Positions 17,598 to 26,431 of a DNA stretch of 64,000 bases are shown in pieces (position 1 is the first letter of the stretch; each line of letters opens with the position of its first letter). Source of the stretch: Pseudomonas citronellolis (GTDB lineage Bacteria; Pseudomonadota; Gammaproteobacteria; Pseudomonadales; Pseudomonadaceae); assembly GCF_029335315.1 (NCBI RefSeq), contig NZ_JARJLT010000201.1:1-64000 (forward strand), read 5' to 3'. The notes below the pieces were generated by a model. That model did not search any database. It saw only the letters and a program-made list of their open reading frames with translations, and was not told the origin of the DNA. The translations under genes were made by a program, and so were the position numbers.

Positions 17598-17664
17598 TCT
17601 ATCTAATCATACATCCAGTCAGTCCAATCTACCTACTCACTAATCCATCCATGCATCAGCCTAT
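17598..17664. repeat. Irregular CTAT/ATCC-type tetranucleotide tract
   Basis: About 65 bases made almost wholly of four- and five-base words such as TCTA, ATCA, ATCC, CTAC and CACT, nearly free of G on this strand. It lies in the 450-bp gap between the terminator and the Gp2-like gene. The rest of that gap (17475-17597, 17665-17874) shows no gene. Confidence 0.45.
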
Positions 17665-17874
17665 GTGCAGAGTAATTCATCTAGATATCCTGTGCCTGTT
17701 AGATACAGGCACCTAGTGTGCTACTGGTGAAGAGGGTGGTGACAGGTTATGTACTCCAATACGGGTACTGGAATTGTGTGAGGACTGAGCCTATAGCTCA
17801 GTCACTGAGTCGGTCGGCGTAAACAAATACCACGCGTGCTGAGTATATGAACCTCAACACAGAGAGTGGTAAAA

Positions 17875-18531
17875 ATGCTGCGTCATCCTCAGAACACCAA
17901 TCTGCATATTCACACTGATCCCTTCTTCGAAGGTCTTCCCGTAATGATCGAGAAAGGGCCATTCATTTCTGAATACCTAGCAACCCTGAAGAGCACTATC
18001 GACCTAGCACTTGGGCAGTATCCTAGGCTCCTGGCCTTCAAGGCAGACTTACGCCTTCCTGCGGGCATCGACCTGCCTGAGTACGCCTACACTAACGACG
18101 TCATCAGAGAGTTCTGGGGCTCGTTCAAGGCGAAGATTGAGCACAACCGGGACATGGCTCGTAAGCAGAATCCCTACGCCCATGGCTGCAAGGTTCGCTA
18201 CGTATGGGCGAGAGAGGTGGGAGCAAAGGGGCGCCCGCATTACCACCTGCTGATCCTGCTTAATCGGGATGCGTTCTACACCGTGGGTAGGCTGCAGTCA
18301 GAGAACTCCAACATGATCAGTCGATTGGAGGAGGCTTGGGCGAGCGCCTTGGGGCTGCAGCTCAATCAGATGAGTGGGTTGGTAGAGATTCCTGATAACG
18401 CCACGTATAGGGTTGATCGCGATGATGCAGATGCATTGGCCAGCCTGTTTCATCGCGCTAGCTACCTCTGCAAGGTCGCTACCAAGAGTTTTGGGGATGG
18501 ACAGCATGGGTTCCGAGGCAGTCGGGGGTAA
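17875..18531 (+). CDS. Inovirus Gp2 / YagK-YfjJ family protein
   Basis: 218 aa from the ATG at 17875 (a GTG at 17866 is possible). The core VRYVWAREVGAKGRPHYHLL (about residues 102-121) is the H-x-H/HYH signature of Gp2-like replication-associated proteins of filamentous phages and related genomic elements. It ends with the usual SRG tail, so it looks intact. Together with the AlpA regulator it marks a phage-satellite-like remnant; no capsid or integrase gene is seen. Confidence 0.82.
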   Translation: MLRHPQNTNLHIHTDPFFEGLPVMIEKGPFISEYLATLKSTIDLALGQYPRLLAFKADLRLPAGIDLPEYAYTNDVIREFWGSFKAKIEHNRDMARKQNPYAHGCKVRYVWAREVGAKGRPHYHLLILLNRDAFYTVGRLQSENSNMISRLEEAWASALGLQLNQMSGLVEIPDNATYRVDRDDADALASLFHRASYLCKVATKSFGDGQHGFRGSRG

Positions 18532-18743
18532 CTGAATCAGAGGGTCCCGCTCACTTCCACCACCGGTGACAGCTATCGGCCGATTGTGTTGAAAAAGTAG
18601 CTGCCCACCCATGTCGCCGGCAAAATCACGCTGTCAGCGAGCATGGGAGCAGGCGGCATGATGGGACAGTTAGCGGGAGGGCAGGCGCGCCTGACGGCGT
18701 ATCTTCAGGGCGTGCTTGTCTGATTTCGATGGGCATGGCGACC
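18532..18743. other. Junction DNA between element and arsH relic
   Basis: No gene. The string GATTGTGTTGAAAAAGT near 18583 resembles the ends of some IS5-type elements, but no matching second end or transposase is visible. Confidence 0.3.
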
Positions 18744-19243
18744 TCAGATCGAGCGCTGATTCACGCGGGCGGAAAGCTGCTCGGCGCTTTCCTTGCGCTC
18801 CGAATAACGATCCACGAGGAAGTCCTGGCGATCGCGCAGCAGTAGGGTGAACTTCACCAGTTCCTCCATCACGTCCACCACACGGTCGTAGTACGCCGAA
18901 GGCTTCATGCGTCCCTCGTCGTCGAACTCCCGGTAAGCCTTGGGCACCGAGGACTGGTTGGGGATGGTGAACATGCGCATCCAGCGGCCGAGCACGCGCA
19001 GCTGGTTGACCACGTTGAACGACTGCGAGCCGCCGCAGACCTGCATCACAGCGAGCGTCTTGCCCTGGGTGGGCGCACGGCGCCGAGCGCCAGGGGAATC
19101 CAGTCGATCTGCGCCTTGAACACCGCAGACATGGCGCCATGTCGCTCCGGCGAGCACCACACCTGGCCTTCCGACCACAGAACCAGATCGCGCAGTTCCT
19201 GCACCTTGGGATGCTCCACCGGCACGTCGTCAGGTATGGGCAG
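18744..19243 (-). pseudogene. arsH: arsH relic (arsenical resistance NADPH:FMN reductase), truncated and frameshifted
   Basis: Residues aligning to ArsH begin at [17 protein letters not shown] (19243) and run through [19 protein letters not shown] to VRP, where a one-base loss near 19070 shifts the frame. Homology resumes with [19 protein letters not shown] and continues to [18 protein letters not shown] and a stop at 18744. About 80 N-terminal residues, including the flavin-binding GSLR region, are missing. No other ars gene is present. Not functional as read. Confidence 0.85.
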
Positions 19244-19309
19244 CGTTACGCATGATGTCATCGATTGTTCATTGCGATAAACTTGAACAGTATTTTGCAT
19301 TTCGTTCAT
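19244..19309 (-). other. 5' stub of a lost MarR-divergent gene fused to arsH relic
   Basis: An ATG at 19309 with AGGAG ahead begins MNEMQNTVQVYRNEQSM, unrelated to ArsH, then runs directly in frame into the arsH homology at 19243. This looks like the first 20-odd codons of a different gene left behind by a deletion. Its original identity is not recognisable. Confidence 0.45.
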
Positions 19310-19414
19310 TATTTTAGGGCTCCTAATGCTGTCTGCCAGCAATGCCCCATGGCGAGAAATGACAGCTTCCAGTCTTTTCGATCAGATGGATTTGTTAGAT
19401 AAGGTGGCAAACTG

Positions 19415-19852
19415 ATGGTGCATTATTCAAATAAGAACTTCGTTCCTGGCCAGAATATAGGTTTCATGTTGGTCAAGGCGCGGAACATTGTCTCGTGTGA
19501 GGCGGATGCTGCCCTGAAGGAACTGGGGGTTACTGGGCAGCAAATGGGCGTGCTGTTAACTCTACGCCGAGGTGAGGCGATTACCTCGGCGGCGTTATCC
19601 AAGCTCTTCTGTATCGATACTGGTTCGGTTTCGCGAATGCTCGACCGGCTCGAGAGCAAGGGACTCGTTTGTCGCATCCGGAGTACCGAGGACCGTCGAG
19701 TGATCGTCCTGCACCTCACTACGAAGGGGGAGCGAATAGCTGACAGAGGGACAGAGTTCATAGTTCCTTTGCTGAATTCTCGGCTATCGAGATTCAGTGA
19801 GAAAGAGTTCTCCGAATTTTCCCGCTTTCTTCAGATGTTTCTATCTGACTGA
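19415..19852 (+). CDS. MarR-family transcriptional regulator
   Basis: 145-aa winged-helix regulator. The helix-turn-helix lies about residues 50-75 (ITSAALSKLFCIDTGSVSRM) and the wing RIRSTEDRRVIVLHLTTKG at 90-108, with the DRR signature of the family. It is divergent from the truncated gene stub at 19309, suggesting it once controlled that gene. Ligand unknown; phenolic or aromatic effectors are common in the family. Confidence 0.9.
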   Translation: MVHYSNKNFVPGQNIGFMLVKARNIVSCEADAALKELGVTGQQMGVLLTLRRGEAITSAALSKLFCIDTGSVSRMLDRLESKGLVCRIRSTEDRRVIVLHLTTKGERIADRGTEFIVPLLNSRLSRFSEKEFSEFSRFLQMFLSD

Positions 19853-19993
19853 TCATTAGGGATATAGGCTCTCAAGCGAGGTGGTTTTCCAGAATAAGCT
19901 GAATCGGCCAATTTTCTTTGCTTAGCCCCCTATGAAGACTGCACGTGGTACATCCGTCTTGGGGAGGCTAGATACGCCATGCGCCGGCAGTAC

Positions 19994-20614
19994 TCATTTT
20001 TGAAATTGCTCGTATGTAATACCCATTACTGCAATTTGCGGCAGTAATTCGACCAACGTGTCGAGTCGGCAGCTTGGTAAGCGCCATTCCGGATAATCGT
20101 CAAGAATGGCCATTACACTACGAACGACCACCGTCAGTTTTCCCTCATCCCTAGCGTACTGGCTCGACATTTGCTTTAAGATTCCCCTAAGATGCTCAAT
20201 CTGAGACAGCCGAATCGCCATTATCGCGCTCTTTTGCTCGTTAGTGAGCTGGCGGAGTTCTAGGCGAGATAATATCTGCCTGCCGTGATGAGCAAGACTG
20301 AAGTGCACGTGTGAATGGATATATTGCCGTAGGCGCTGCAAGCCGCTGGCGTTATTCGGATCTTCTGCCCTGAGTGTGTCCAGTAGATCTGATTCATGCT
20401 CTTCAATCAGCTCGAACAGCAATGCCTGCTTGCTGTCCATGTGGTTGTATAGCGATCCGGCCTGCATGCCGAGAGCATTGGCGAGCTGGCGCAAGCTGAC
20501 GCTCTGGAAGCCTTGCTCGACGAACAACTGGAGTGCCACTCGGCGAAGTCTTTCGTGAGAGCTAGTCTGTTCGACCTGTTGCGGCTTTGCGTGTTCCCCG
20601 TGCCGATATAGCAT
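19994..20614 (-). CDS. TetR-family regulator
   Basis: 206 aa from the ATG at 20614 (MLYRHGEHAK); the longer frame above overlaps the thiolase relic and is unlikely to be translated. N-terminal helix-turn-helix at about residues 38-58 (SVSLRQLANALGMQAGSLYN), the C-terminal part a helical ligand domain. Shape resembles regulators of acyl-CoA or steroid catabolism, though this is by look only. A candidate reader of the TGAACA-N13-TGTTCA palindromes, but no such site stands before its own gene. Confidence 0.88.
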   Translation of the reverse strand: MLYRHGEHAKPQQVEQTSSHERLRRVALQLFVEQGFQSVSLRQLANALGMQAGSLYNHMDSKQALLFELIEEHESDLLDTLRAEDPNNASGLQRLRQYIHSHVHFSLAHHGRQILSRLELRQLTNEQKSAIMAIRLSQIEHLRGILKQMSSQYARDEGKLTVVVRSVMAILDDYPEWRLPSCRLDTLVELLPQIAVMGITYEQFQK

Positions 20615-20667
20615 CGATTCGGCGGCTGGGCAGTCGGACTCGGCAGTCGATATGGCTAATTTCACGA

Positions 20668-21298
20668 TTAATCTCGATGCAGCGTCAAGGCAAGCTCCAG
20701 GCCTCCACCGATGTACAATGTGGCAAGGCCCTTCCTGGTATCGCGGCGGTTCATTTCGCACAGGAGGGTAACCAGTACCTGGCTGCCGGAAAGGCCGATC
20801 GGGTAGCCAAGAGCGATGTCCCCATCATTGACATTGACTTTGTCGATATCCCAACCCGGCTTCCTGCCAACTGAAAGAGCCTGCGCGGCGAAGGCTTCGT
20901 CGGCTTCTATCAGGTCGAGATCGGCCAATTCCCAGCTGGCCTTTTCCAGGTATTTGCGGCTGGCTGGGAGCGGACAACACCCATCACTCCCATCACGGCA
21001 GCGGATCGTCTGGGGCCGCCGTGGCGACAGTCTCAGACTTGACCCGCACAGCTTACTCACGGACGGGCACGATATAAGGCAGCCCGGCGGTGATTGCCGC
21101 CCGGCGTGCCGGATTCTGTCCGCAGCTCTCGGAAAGCACCTGGCCGAGAGTCACTTCATCTAAGTAGGTTGGAGCCACGTCTGTTTTTTCTAGCAGGGTG
21201 CGGATTACGGCGCTGCCTAGTTTGACTGCACTGAAGTCGGCCAGGCTGTCCTGGATGGCACCGATGGCAGTACGATCGGCGACGACGACGTCTTGCAT
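20668..21298 (-). pseudogene. Acetyl-CoA acetyltransferase (thiolase) relic
   Basis: The N-terminal part starts at 21298 (MQDVVVADRTAIGAIQDSL) and continues to GQNPARRAAITAGLPY near 21065, then stops. The C-terminal part resumes near 20980 (ASRKYLEKASWELADLDLI) and ends at 20668. About 250 central residues, including the nucleophilic-Cys region, are gone and the frame is broken. The surviving C-terminal motifs have also decayed: GHPIG reads GYPIG and CxGGG reads YIGGG. Certainly inactive. Confidence 0.87.
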
Positions 21299-21345
21299 GC
21301 TATCTCTCCGCATAAAACTGGCTCCGGCTCGAGCTCTCGTCGTGG

Positions 21346-24300
21346 TCACAGCTGGGTGACTTGGATGAGTGCACTCATGCCAGTTGGCTGAGTGGCGTCG
21401 TGGAACTGTGCTTCACCACGCAACCGGGCTAGCAATTGTGTCTTGCGCGTTTCGGCGTGGGCTAGATAGCGCTCCTTGACCGGGCCATAGCCGCGTACGG
21501 CATCCGGCAATCGAGCTAGTTCCAAGGCGGTGGCGAGGTTGTCGGCAGTGAATCGGGCCAGCACTTCGTCGAGGATCGCCTCGTAGCTTTCCAGCCATGC
21601 GCGCTCGACCTTGCGCTCATGGGTGCGGGCGAAGGGGTCGAGCCAGGTGTTACGCAGGCGACGGAAACGACTGAGCAGGCGTAAGCCTTTGAGCATCCAG
21701 GGGCCGAAGCTGCGCTTGGCCGCTTCCACGCCCGGTGCGGTCTTGTTGAGCAGTGGCGGAGCCAGATGGAAGTTCAGGTGGTAATCACCTTCGAAGGTTG
21801 CCTCGATCTTACGAATGAACTCGTCGTTGGCGAATAGACGGGCCACTTCATACTCGTCCTTGATCGCGAGTGCCTTGAAGTAATTGCGCGCCACTGCCTC
21901 GGTGAGGGCGCCGGGCTGGCCATTGAGGGTGCTTTCCGCGACGCTGAAGCGTTCGACGCGCTTGCGGTAGCGCTCGGCATAGGCTGCGTCTTGATAATCG
22001 GTCAGTATCTCGGTGCGCCGGGCAACGATCTCGTCCAGGGTCTGCGACAATTGCCGGTCGCTGCTCTGGACTCTGCCCGCTGCGAGCAACTGGTGTACTC
22101 GTTGTGAGTCAGCTGCGGAGCGGCGGCCCCAAACGAAGGCAGTACGATTGAACTCAACCGCCGTGCCGTTAAGTTCGATGGCCTCCAGCAAGGCCGTCTC
22201 CCCCACCGGCAACCAGCCTTTCTGGTAGGCATAGCCGAGCATGAAGGTATTGGTGGCGATGGAGTCGCCCATCAGAGCGGTAGCGATGGCGCTGGCATCG
22301 ACGAATTCCGCCCGCTCCGCGCCGACTGCTTCGTTGATCTGTGCGGCCATTTCGGGACTGCGGAAGCGCGGGTCGGGGTTTTCCAGCAGGTCACCGGATT
22401 CTGCCTGGCGGGAGAAGGTGCGGACGAAGGCGCTGGTGATGTTTTCCTCGCTGTTGATCAGAGCGTGACTAACGCCCTGGCGTAGCTTGGCCAGGGTCTC
22501 TGTGTTGGCGCTTACCACCAGGTCGCAGCCCAGCAACAGGCTGGCCTCGCCCTCTGCGATGCGGGGGGCGAACAGTTGTTCCTGGCGAGCGGCGATGCGG
22601 ATGTGTGACCAAACCGCGCCACCTTTCTGCGCCATCCCGGCCATGTCCAGGTTCAGCACGCCCTTGCCCTCGATGAAGGCTGCCATACCCAGGAGGGCGC
22701 CGATGGTGACTACGCCGGTACCACCGACGCCGGTGACTAAGATGCTGTAGGGCTGTCCGAGGTCGGGCAGCAGCGGCTGGGGAAGCTCCCAGACATCCCC
22801 GGCGCTCTGCACCAGCGCTTTGGGCTTGCGCAGCCGGCCGCCTTCGACGGTGACAAAGCTTGGGCAAAATCCAGAGAGGCAGGTGAAGTCTTTGTTGCAG
22901 GACGACTGGTCAATCGCTCGCTTGCTACCGAACTCGGTCTCCACTGCGACTACCGACATGCAGTTGGACTTATTACTGCAATCGCCGCAGCCTTCGCAAA
23001 CCGCCTCGTTGATCACCACCCGACGCGCCGGATCGGGAAATTTGCCGCGCTTGCGACGGCGGCGCTTCTCGGCAGCACAGGTTTGGTCATAGATGATCGC
23101 GGAGACACCGGGAAACTCACGCAACTGCTTCTGTACTTCTTCCATCAGGTCGCGGCGTAGGACCGGTACCCCGGCTGCTAGGTCGTGTACTTCCTGGTAT
23201 CTGTCCGGATCGTCGCTGACCACCACGATTCGCTGAACGCCTTCGGCGGCGAGTTGGCGGGAGATCTGCGCCACGCTCAAGCTGCCGTCCACCGGTTGCC
23301 CTCCGGTCATCGCCACAGCATCGTTGTAGAGGATTTTGTAGGTGATCGATACTTTGGCCGCCACGGCTGCACGGATGGCTAGCAGGCCAGAGTGGAAATA
23401 GGTGCCATCGCCGAGATTGGCGAACACGTGGCGGGTTTCTGTGAATGGCGCCTGGCCGACCCAGGCCACGCCTTCGCCGCCCATCTGGCTGAAGGTCTCG
23501 GTGCGCGGATAGATCCAAGCCGCCATGTAATGGCAGCCGATGCCTGCCAGAGCTCGGCTGCCTTCTGGTACTTTAGTCGAGGAGTTGTGAGGACATCCGG
23601 AGCAGTAGTGCGGTACCCGCTCCATCAGGTTGCTCAATTGCTGCTTGCAACCGAGTTGGGCATCTAGCACCGCCAGGTGCATCTGTAGCGAACCGTGCGG
23701 GTGCAAACGCAAGATGCGCTTGGCCAAGGCGCGGGCGATCTGCGCTGGCGTCAGGTCGTTGATTGCCGGCAGCAGCCAATCGGTGTGCGGCAGGCTCCAT
23801 TCGCCCTTGTCGTCGAACTTGCCGACGATGCGCGGGCGCACATCTTCGCGCCAGTTGTACAGCTCCTCCTTGAGCTGGTACTCGATCATGTGGCGCTTTT
23901 CCTCGACCACTACGATCTCTTCCAGCCCTTCGGCGAACTGGCGCACCCCCTCTGCCTCCAGCGGCCAGACCATGCCGACCTTGTAGACTCGCAGGCCGAT
24001 CCGCTCGGCCTGCTCCTGGTCGATTCCGAGGATGTCCAGCGCCTGGCACACATCCAGATAGGACTTGCCGGAGGTGATGATGCCGATGCGTGCCCGACTC
24101 GAGTCCAGAGTCACTCGGTTGAGGCCGTTGGCTCGGGCATAGGCGGCTGCTGCGTAGAGTTTGTGCTCCAGCAAGCGCTGTTCCTGGGCCAGCGGAGGGT
24201 CTGGCCAGCGGATATTGAGGCCGCCTTCAGGCAGGGCGAAATCGGGAATGACTGGCTTCACGCGATTGATGTCAAGGTCGACGATAGCCGCGCTTTCTAC

Positions 24301-24912
24301 GGTGTCGGCCACCGCCTTGAGCGCTACCCAGCACCCGGAGTAACGCGACATGGCGAATCCGTGCAGACCATAGTCGAGGTACTCCTGTACGCCGGACGGT
24401 GCCAGCACCGGCATCATCACGGCCTTGAAAATGTGTTCGGTCTGATGCGGAAGCGAGGACGAGCGGGCGCCATGGTCATCGCCGGCAATGGCCAGCACGC
24501 CGCCGAAGCGTGAGGTACCGGCGGCATTGGCGTGGCGGAACACATCACCGCAGCGATCCACGCCGGGGCCCTTGCCGTACCAGATGCCAAACACGCCGTC
24601 GTGCTTGGCGCCGGGGAACAGGTTGACCTGCTGGGTACCCCACAGCGAGGTGGCCGCGAGGTCTTCATTGACCCCCGGCTGGAACAATACCTGGTGCTGC
24701 TTGAGGTGGTCGCGGGCTTTCCACAGCGCCTGGTCGAAGCCACCGAGGGGGGAACCGCGATAGCCGGAGATAAAGCCTGCTGTGTCGAGGCCGTTGTCGA
24801 GGTCGCGCTGGCGTTGCATCAACGGTAGCCGGACCAGTGCCTGGATCCCTGTCATAAGGGCCTTTCCGGTCTTCTGGGCGTACTTGTCTTCCAGGGAGAG
24901 TGGTGTGCTCAC
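21346..24912 (-). CDS. Indolepyruvate (2-oxoacid):ferredoxin oxidoreductase, fused subunits
   Basis: 1188-aa fused alpha-beta enzyme that oxidatively decarboxylates a 2-oxoacid to an acyl-CoA, with ferredoxin as acceptor. Seen in order: N-terminal pyrimidine domain (YRGSPLGGFD near residue 50; WYGKGPGVDR), the TPP domain (HYCSGCPHNSST near 442; GDGTYFHSG near 500), a cysteine cluster (CEGCGDCSNKSNC near 645, plus later Cys), and the gamma-type domain (VTGVGGTGVVTIGALLG near 725). Full length. Relatives serve amino-acid or aryl-acid breakdown, and one has been reported in oestrogen ring-cleavage pathways. A TGAACG-N13-TGTTCA palindrome sits 58 bp upstream. Confidence 0.9.
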   Translation of the reverse strand: MSTPLSLEDKYAQKTGKALMTGIQALVRLPLMQRQRDLDNGLDTAGFISGYRGSPLGGFDQALWKARDHLKQHQVLFQPGVNEDLAATSLWGTQQVNLFPGAKHDGVFGIWYGKGPGVDRCGDVFRHANAAGTSRFGGVLAIAGDDHGARSSSLPHQTEHIFKAVMMPVLAPSGVQEYLDYGLHGFAMSRYSGCWVALKAVADTVESAAIVDLDINRVKPVIPDFALPEGGLNIRWPDPPLAQEQRLLEHKLYAAAAYARANGLNRVTLDSSRARIGIITSGKSYLDVCQALDILGIDQEQAERIGLRVYKVGMVWPLEAEGVRQFAEGLEEIVVVEEKRHMIEYQLKEELYNWREDVRPRIVGKFDDKGEWSLPHTDWLLPAINDLTPAQIARALAKRILRLHPHGSLQMHLAVLDAQLGCKQQLSNLMERVPHYCSGCPHNSSTKVPEGSRALAGIGCHYMAAWIYPRTETFSQMGGEGVAWVGQAPFTETRHVFANLGDGTYFHSGLLAIRAAVAAKVSITYKILYNDAVAMTGGQPVDGSLSVAQISRQLAAEGVQRIVVVSDDPDRYQEVHDLAAGVPVLRRDLMEEVQKQLREFPGVSAIIYDQTCAAEKRRRRKRGKFPDPARRVVINEAVCEGCGDCSNKSNCMSVVAVETEFGSKRAIDQSSCNKDFTCLSGFCPSFVTVEGGRLRKPKALVQSAGDVWELPQPLLPDLGQPYSILVTGVGGTGVVTIGALLGMAAFIEGKGVLNLDMAGMAQKGGAVWSHIRIAARQEQLFAPRIAEGEASLLLGCDLVVSANTETLAKLRQGVSHALINSEENITSAFVRTFSRQAESGDLLENPDPRFRSPEMAAQINEAVGAERAEFVDASAIATALMGDSIATNTFMLGYAYQKGWLPVGETALLEAIELNGTAVEFNRTAFVWGRRSAADSQRVHQLLAAGRVQSSDRQLSQTLDEIVARRTEILTDYQDAAYAERYRKRVERFSVAESTLNGQPGALTEAVARNYFKALAIKDEYEVARLFANDEFIRKIEATFEGDYHLNFHLAPPLLNKTAPGVEAAKRSFGPWMLKGLRLLSRFRRLRNTWLDPFARTHERKVERAWLESYEAILDEVLARFTADNLATALELARLPDAVRGYGPVKERYLAHAETRKTQLLARLRGEAQFHDATQPTGMSALIQVTQL

Positions 24913-24969
24913 GGCTAACCTCCAATGGTTCTTGTCGTTGCGACCGCGCCAGGACGTATCGCATTTTAT

Positions 24970-24994
24970 TGAACGAAGTATTGGTTAGTGTTCA
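24970..24994. promoter_or_regulatory. Palindromic operator, site A
   Basis: TGAACG-N13-TGTTCA, 58 bp upstream of the indolepyruvate oxidoreductase start. One of seven sites with the same spacing. Confidence 0.7.
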
Positions 24995-25089
24995 TTTTTT
25001 GTTGAGTGATAAAAATTACTTACAGGTATCTGAAAATCTAATACCTTGGTTTCGTCTGTGCCTTTCGGTAATGGATTTCTGCGTTTCGG

Positions 25090-25333
25090 CGATACCCGAT
25101 TGGCGCCGGCGCGGCGTTCGACATCGCAGCGGATACTTTGGCATGCGTGATTACGCTCGCTTGTTCGGCGTGTACCTGGGGCTGGTTACCGCTGGCGCTG
25201 CTGCCGCGCCCTTGCTGTTTGCCTTGTTGTTCCTGATCAGTGATAGCCACGCTTCTAGTTCGCCTGCTTCCTGATCGGCCCGTTGTTGTTGCTGACGCAG
25301 GGGGTATCCACACTTCAGGCAGGGGCGGCGTAG
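25090..25333 (+). pseudogene. C-terminal relic of an MFS transporter
   Basis: In shifting frames one reads IGAGAAFDIAA, then YFGMRDYARLFGVYLGLVTA and APLLFALLFL, then FACFLIGPLLLL, then a TAG at 25331. These match, in order, the last transmembrane part of the MFS carriers at 45377 and 56602 ([32 protein letters not shown]). At least two frameshifts and no N-terminal two-thirds. Confidence 0.75.
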
Positions 25334-25349
25334 TGCACGGAAAATTTTA

Positions 25350-25374
25350 TGGACAAATTACTAAAATATGTTCA
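25350..25374. promoter_or_regulatory. Palindromic operator, site B
   Basis: TGGACA-N13-TGTTCA, 46 bp upstream of the MDR dehydrogenase ATG. Confidence 0.7.
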
Positions 25375-25403
25375 ATTAGTCTGCTTCTGAGTTCGTGTAG
25401 AAA

Positions 25404-25411
25404 AACAAGAA
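25404..25411 (+). promoter_or_regulatory. Hfq/Crc-type CA motif
   Basis: AACAAGAA directly abutting the GGAGG of the dehydrogenase gene, so binding would block its ribosome-binding site. Motif type is established; use here is inferred. Confidence 0.5.
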
Positions 25412-25420
25412 GGAGGCTGT

Positions 25421-26347
25421 ATGCGTGCTGCTGTGATTTCCGAACGCAATGCCCTACCGTTGGTGGGTGATTTCTGTGAGCCCGAGTTGCAGGACGGCGC
25501 GGTCCTGATCGACGTCGACACCGCCGGTCTCGGTGGCTGGGATGTGCTCGGTGCCTACCGCCTAGGGGTTGAGTATCCCTGCGTGATTCGTGGAGAGGGC
25601 GTGGGGCACGCTAGCGATGGCCGCCGCGTGTATTTTGGTGAGCGCTCGGTAGCGCCATTCGGGGCCTGGGCCGAGCGTACCCTGGTACCTGCTCCCGAGG
25701 TGTGGGAGGTACCGGACGACGTCGACGACAAGACCGCCATCAGCATGGGCATCGCCGCTACTGGGGCCATAGTGCCGTTGGAGAAAGCCGAGATCCAGAA
25801 GGGCGAGAAAGTGCTCATCCTGGGTGCCACCGGTACCCTGGGTCAGATCGCTTTACAACTGGCGCGTGGTATGGGGGCGGGTAAAGTGGTGGGTGCCGCA
25901 CGCTCGGAGCAAGCCCTGTTGGGCCTGAAATCACGCGGTATAGCTGATGAGGTGGTAACTCTGGGGAGGGCGGACGACGTGACCGCACTTAAGGATGCCG
26001 CCGACGGTGGGTTCGATGTGGTCCTCGATCTGGTCTGTGGCCAACCGCTGCTCACCGCCCTGAAGGCCACCAACTGGGGGGCGCGGATTATGACTATCGG
26101 TACCGGGGCGGGGCGGCAGGTCAACCTGGACATTGCCGACCTGCTGTTTCGCTCGTTGTCTTGTATAGGCACCGGTCAGCGTCCACCGATCGAGCGTGAG
26201 CAGATCTGGCGGCGTCTCCTGAAGATCGCTAAGGAGCAGGATATTTGGATTGACTATATGGACTACACCCTGGACCAGGCCGCTGAAGCCTGGGCAGCAC
26301 AAGCGGCCGGCCCGCACGCGAAGATCACTGCACGCATCAAACGCTGA
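25421..26347 (+). CDS. MDR-superfamily quinone oxidoreductase / alcohol dehydrogenase-like protein
   Basis: 308-aa medium-chain dehydrogenase/reductase. GroES-like N-terminal domain (residues 1-110), then a Rossmann fold with LILGATGTLGQIALQLARGM (about residues 131-150). The Cys/His zinc ligands of classical alcohol dehydrogenases are absent, so it is of the zinc-free quinone/enoyl reductase type, NADPH-dependent by family. Strong GGAGG before the ATG and the palindrome of site B ahead place it in the catabolic regulon. Substrate unknown. Confidence 0.83.
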   Translation: MRAAVISERNALPLVGDFCEPELQDGAVLIDVDTAGLGGWDVLGAYRLGVEYPCVIRGEGVGHASDGRRVYFGERSVAPFGAWAERTLVPAPEVWEVPDDVDDKTAISMGIAATGAIVPLEKAEIQKGEKVLILGATGTLGQIALQLARGMGAGKVVGAARSEQALLGLKSRGIADEVVTLGRADDVTALKDAADGGFDVVLDLVCGQPLLTALKATNWGARIMTIGTGAGRQVNLDIADLLFRSLSCIGTGQRPPIEREQIWRRLLKIAKEQDIWIDYMDYTLDQAAEAWAAQAAGPHAKITARIKR

Positions 26348-26431
26348 GCTGTTTGGGTACCGCGATCCGCATCCTGGCGTTAAGAAGCCTAATGCTTGCT
26401 GGGGTGCGGAGCGGACTGTACTGCCGCTCCG

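Noticed and set aside
18583-18600. IS5-like end string
   Set aside because: No partner end, target duplication or transposase seen, so not called as an insertion sequence.
19266-19289. TGTTCA-N12-TGAACA palindrome
   Set aside because: Resembles the regulon operator but has the arms in opposite order and 12-bp spacing, and lies inside the fused stub reading frame.
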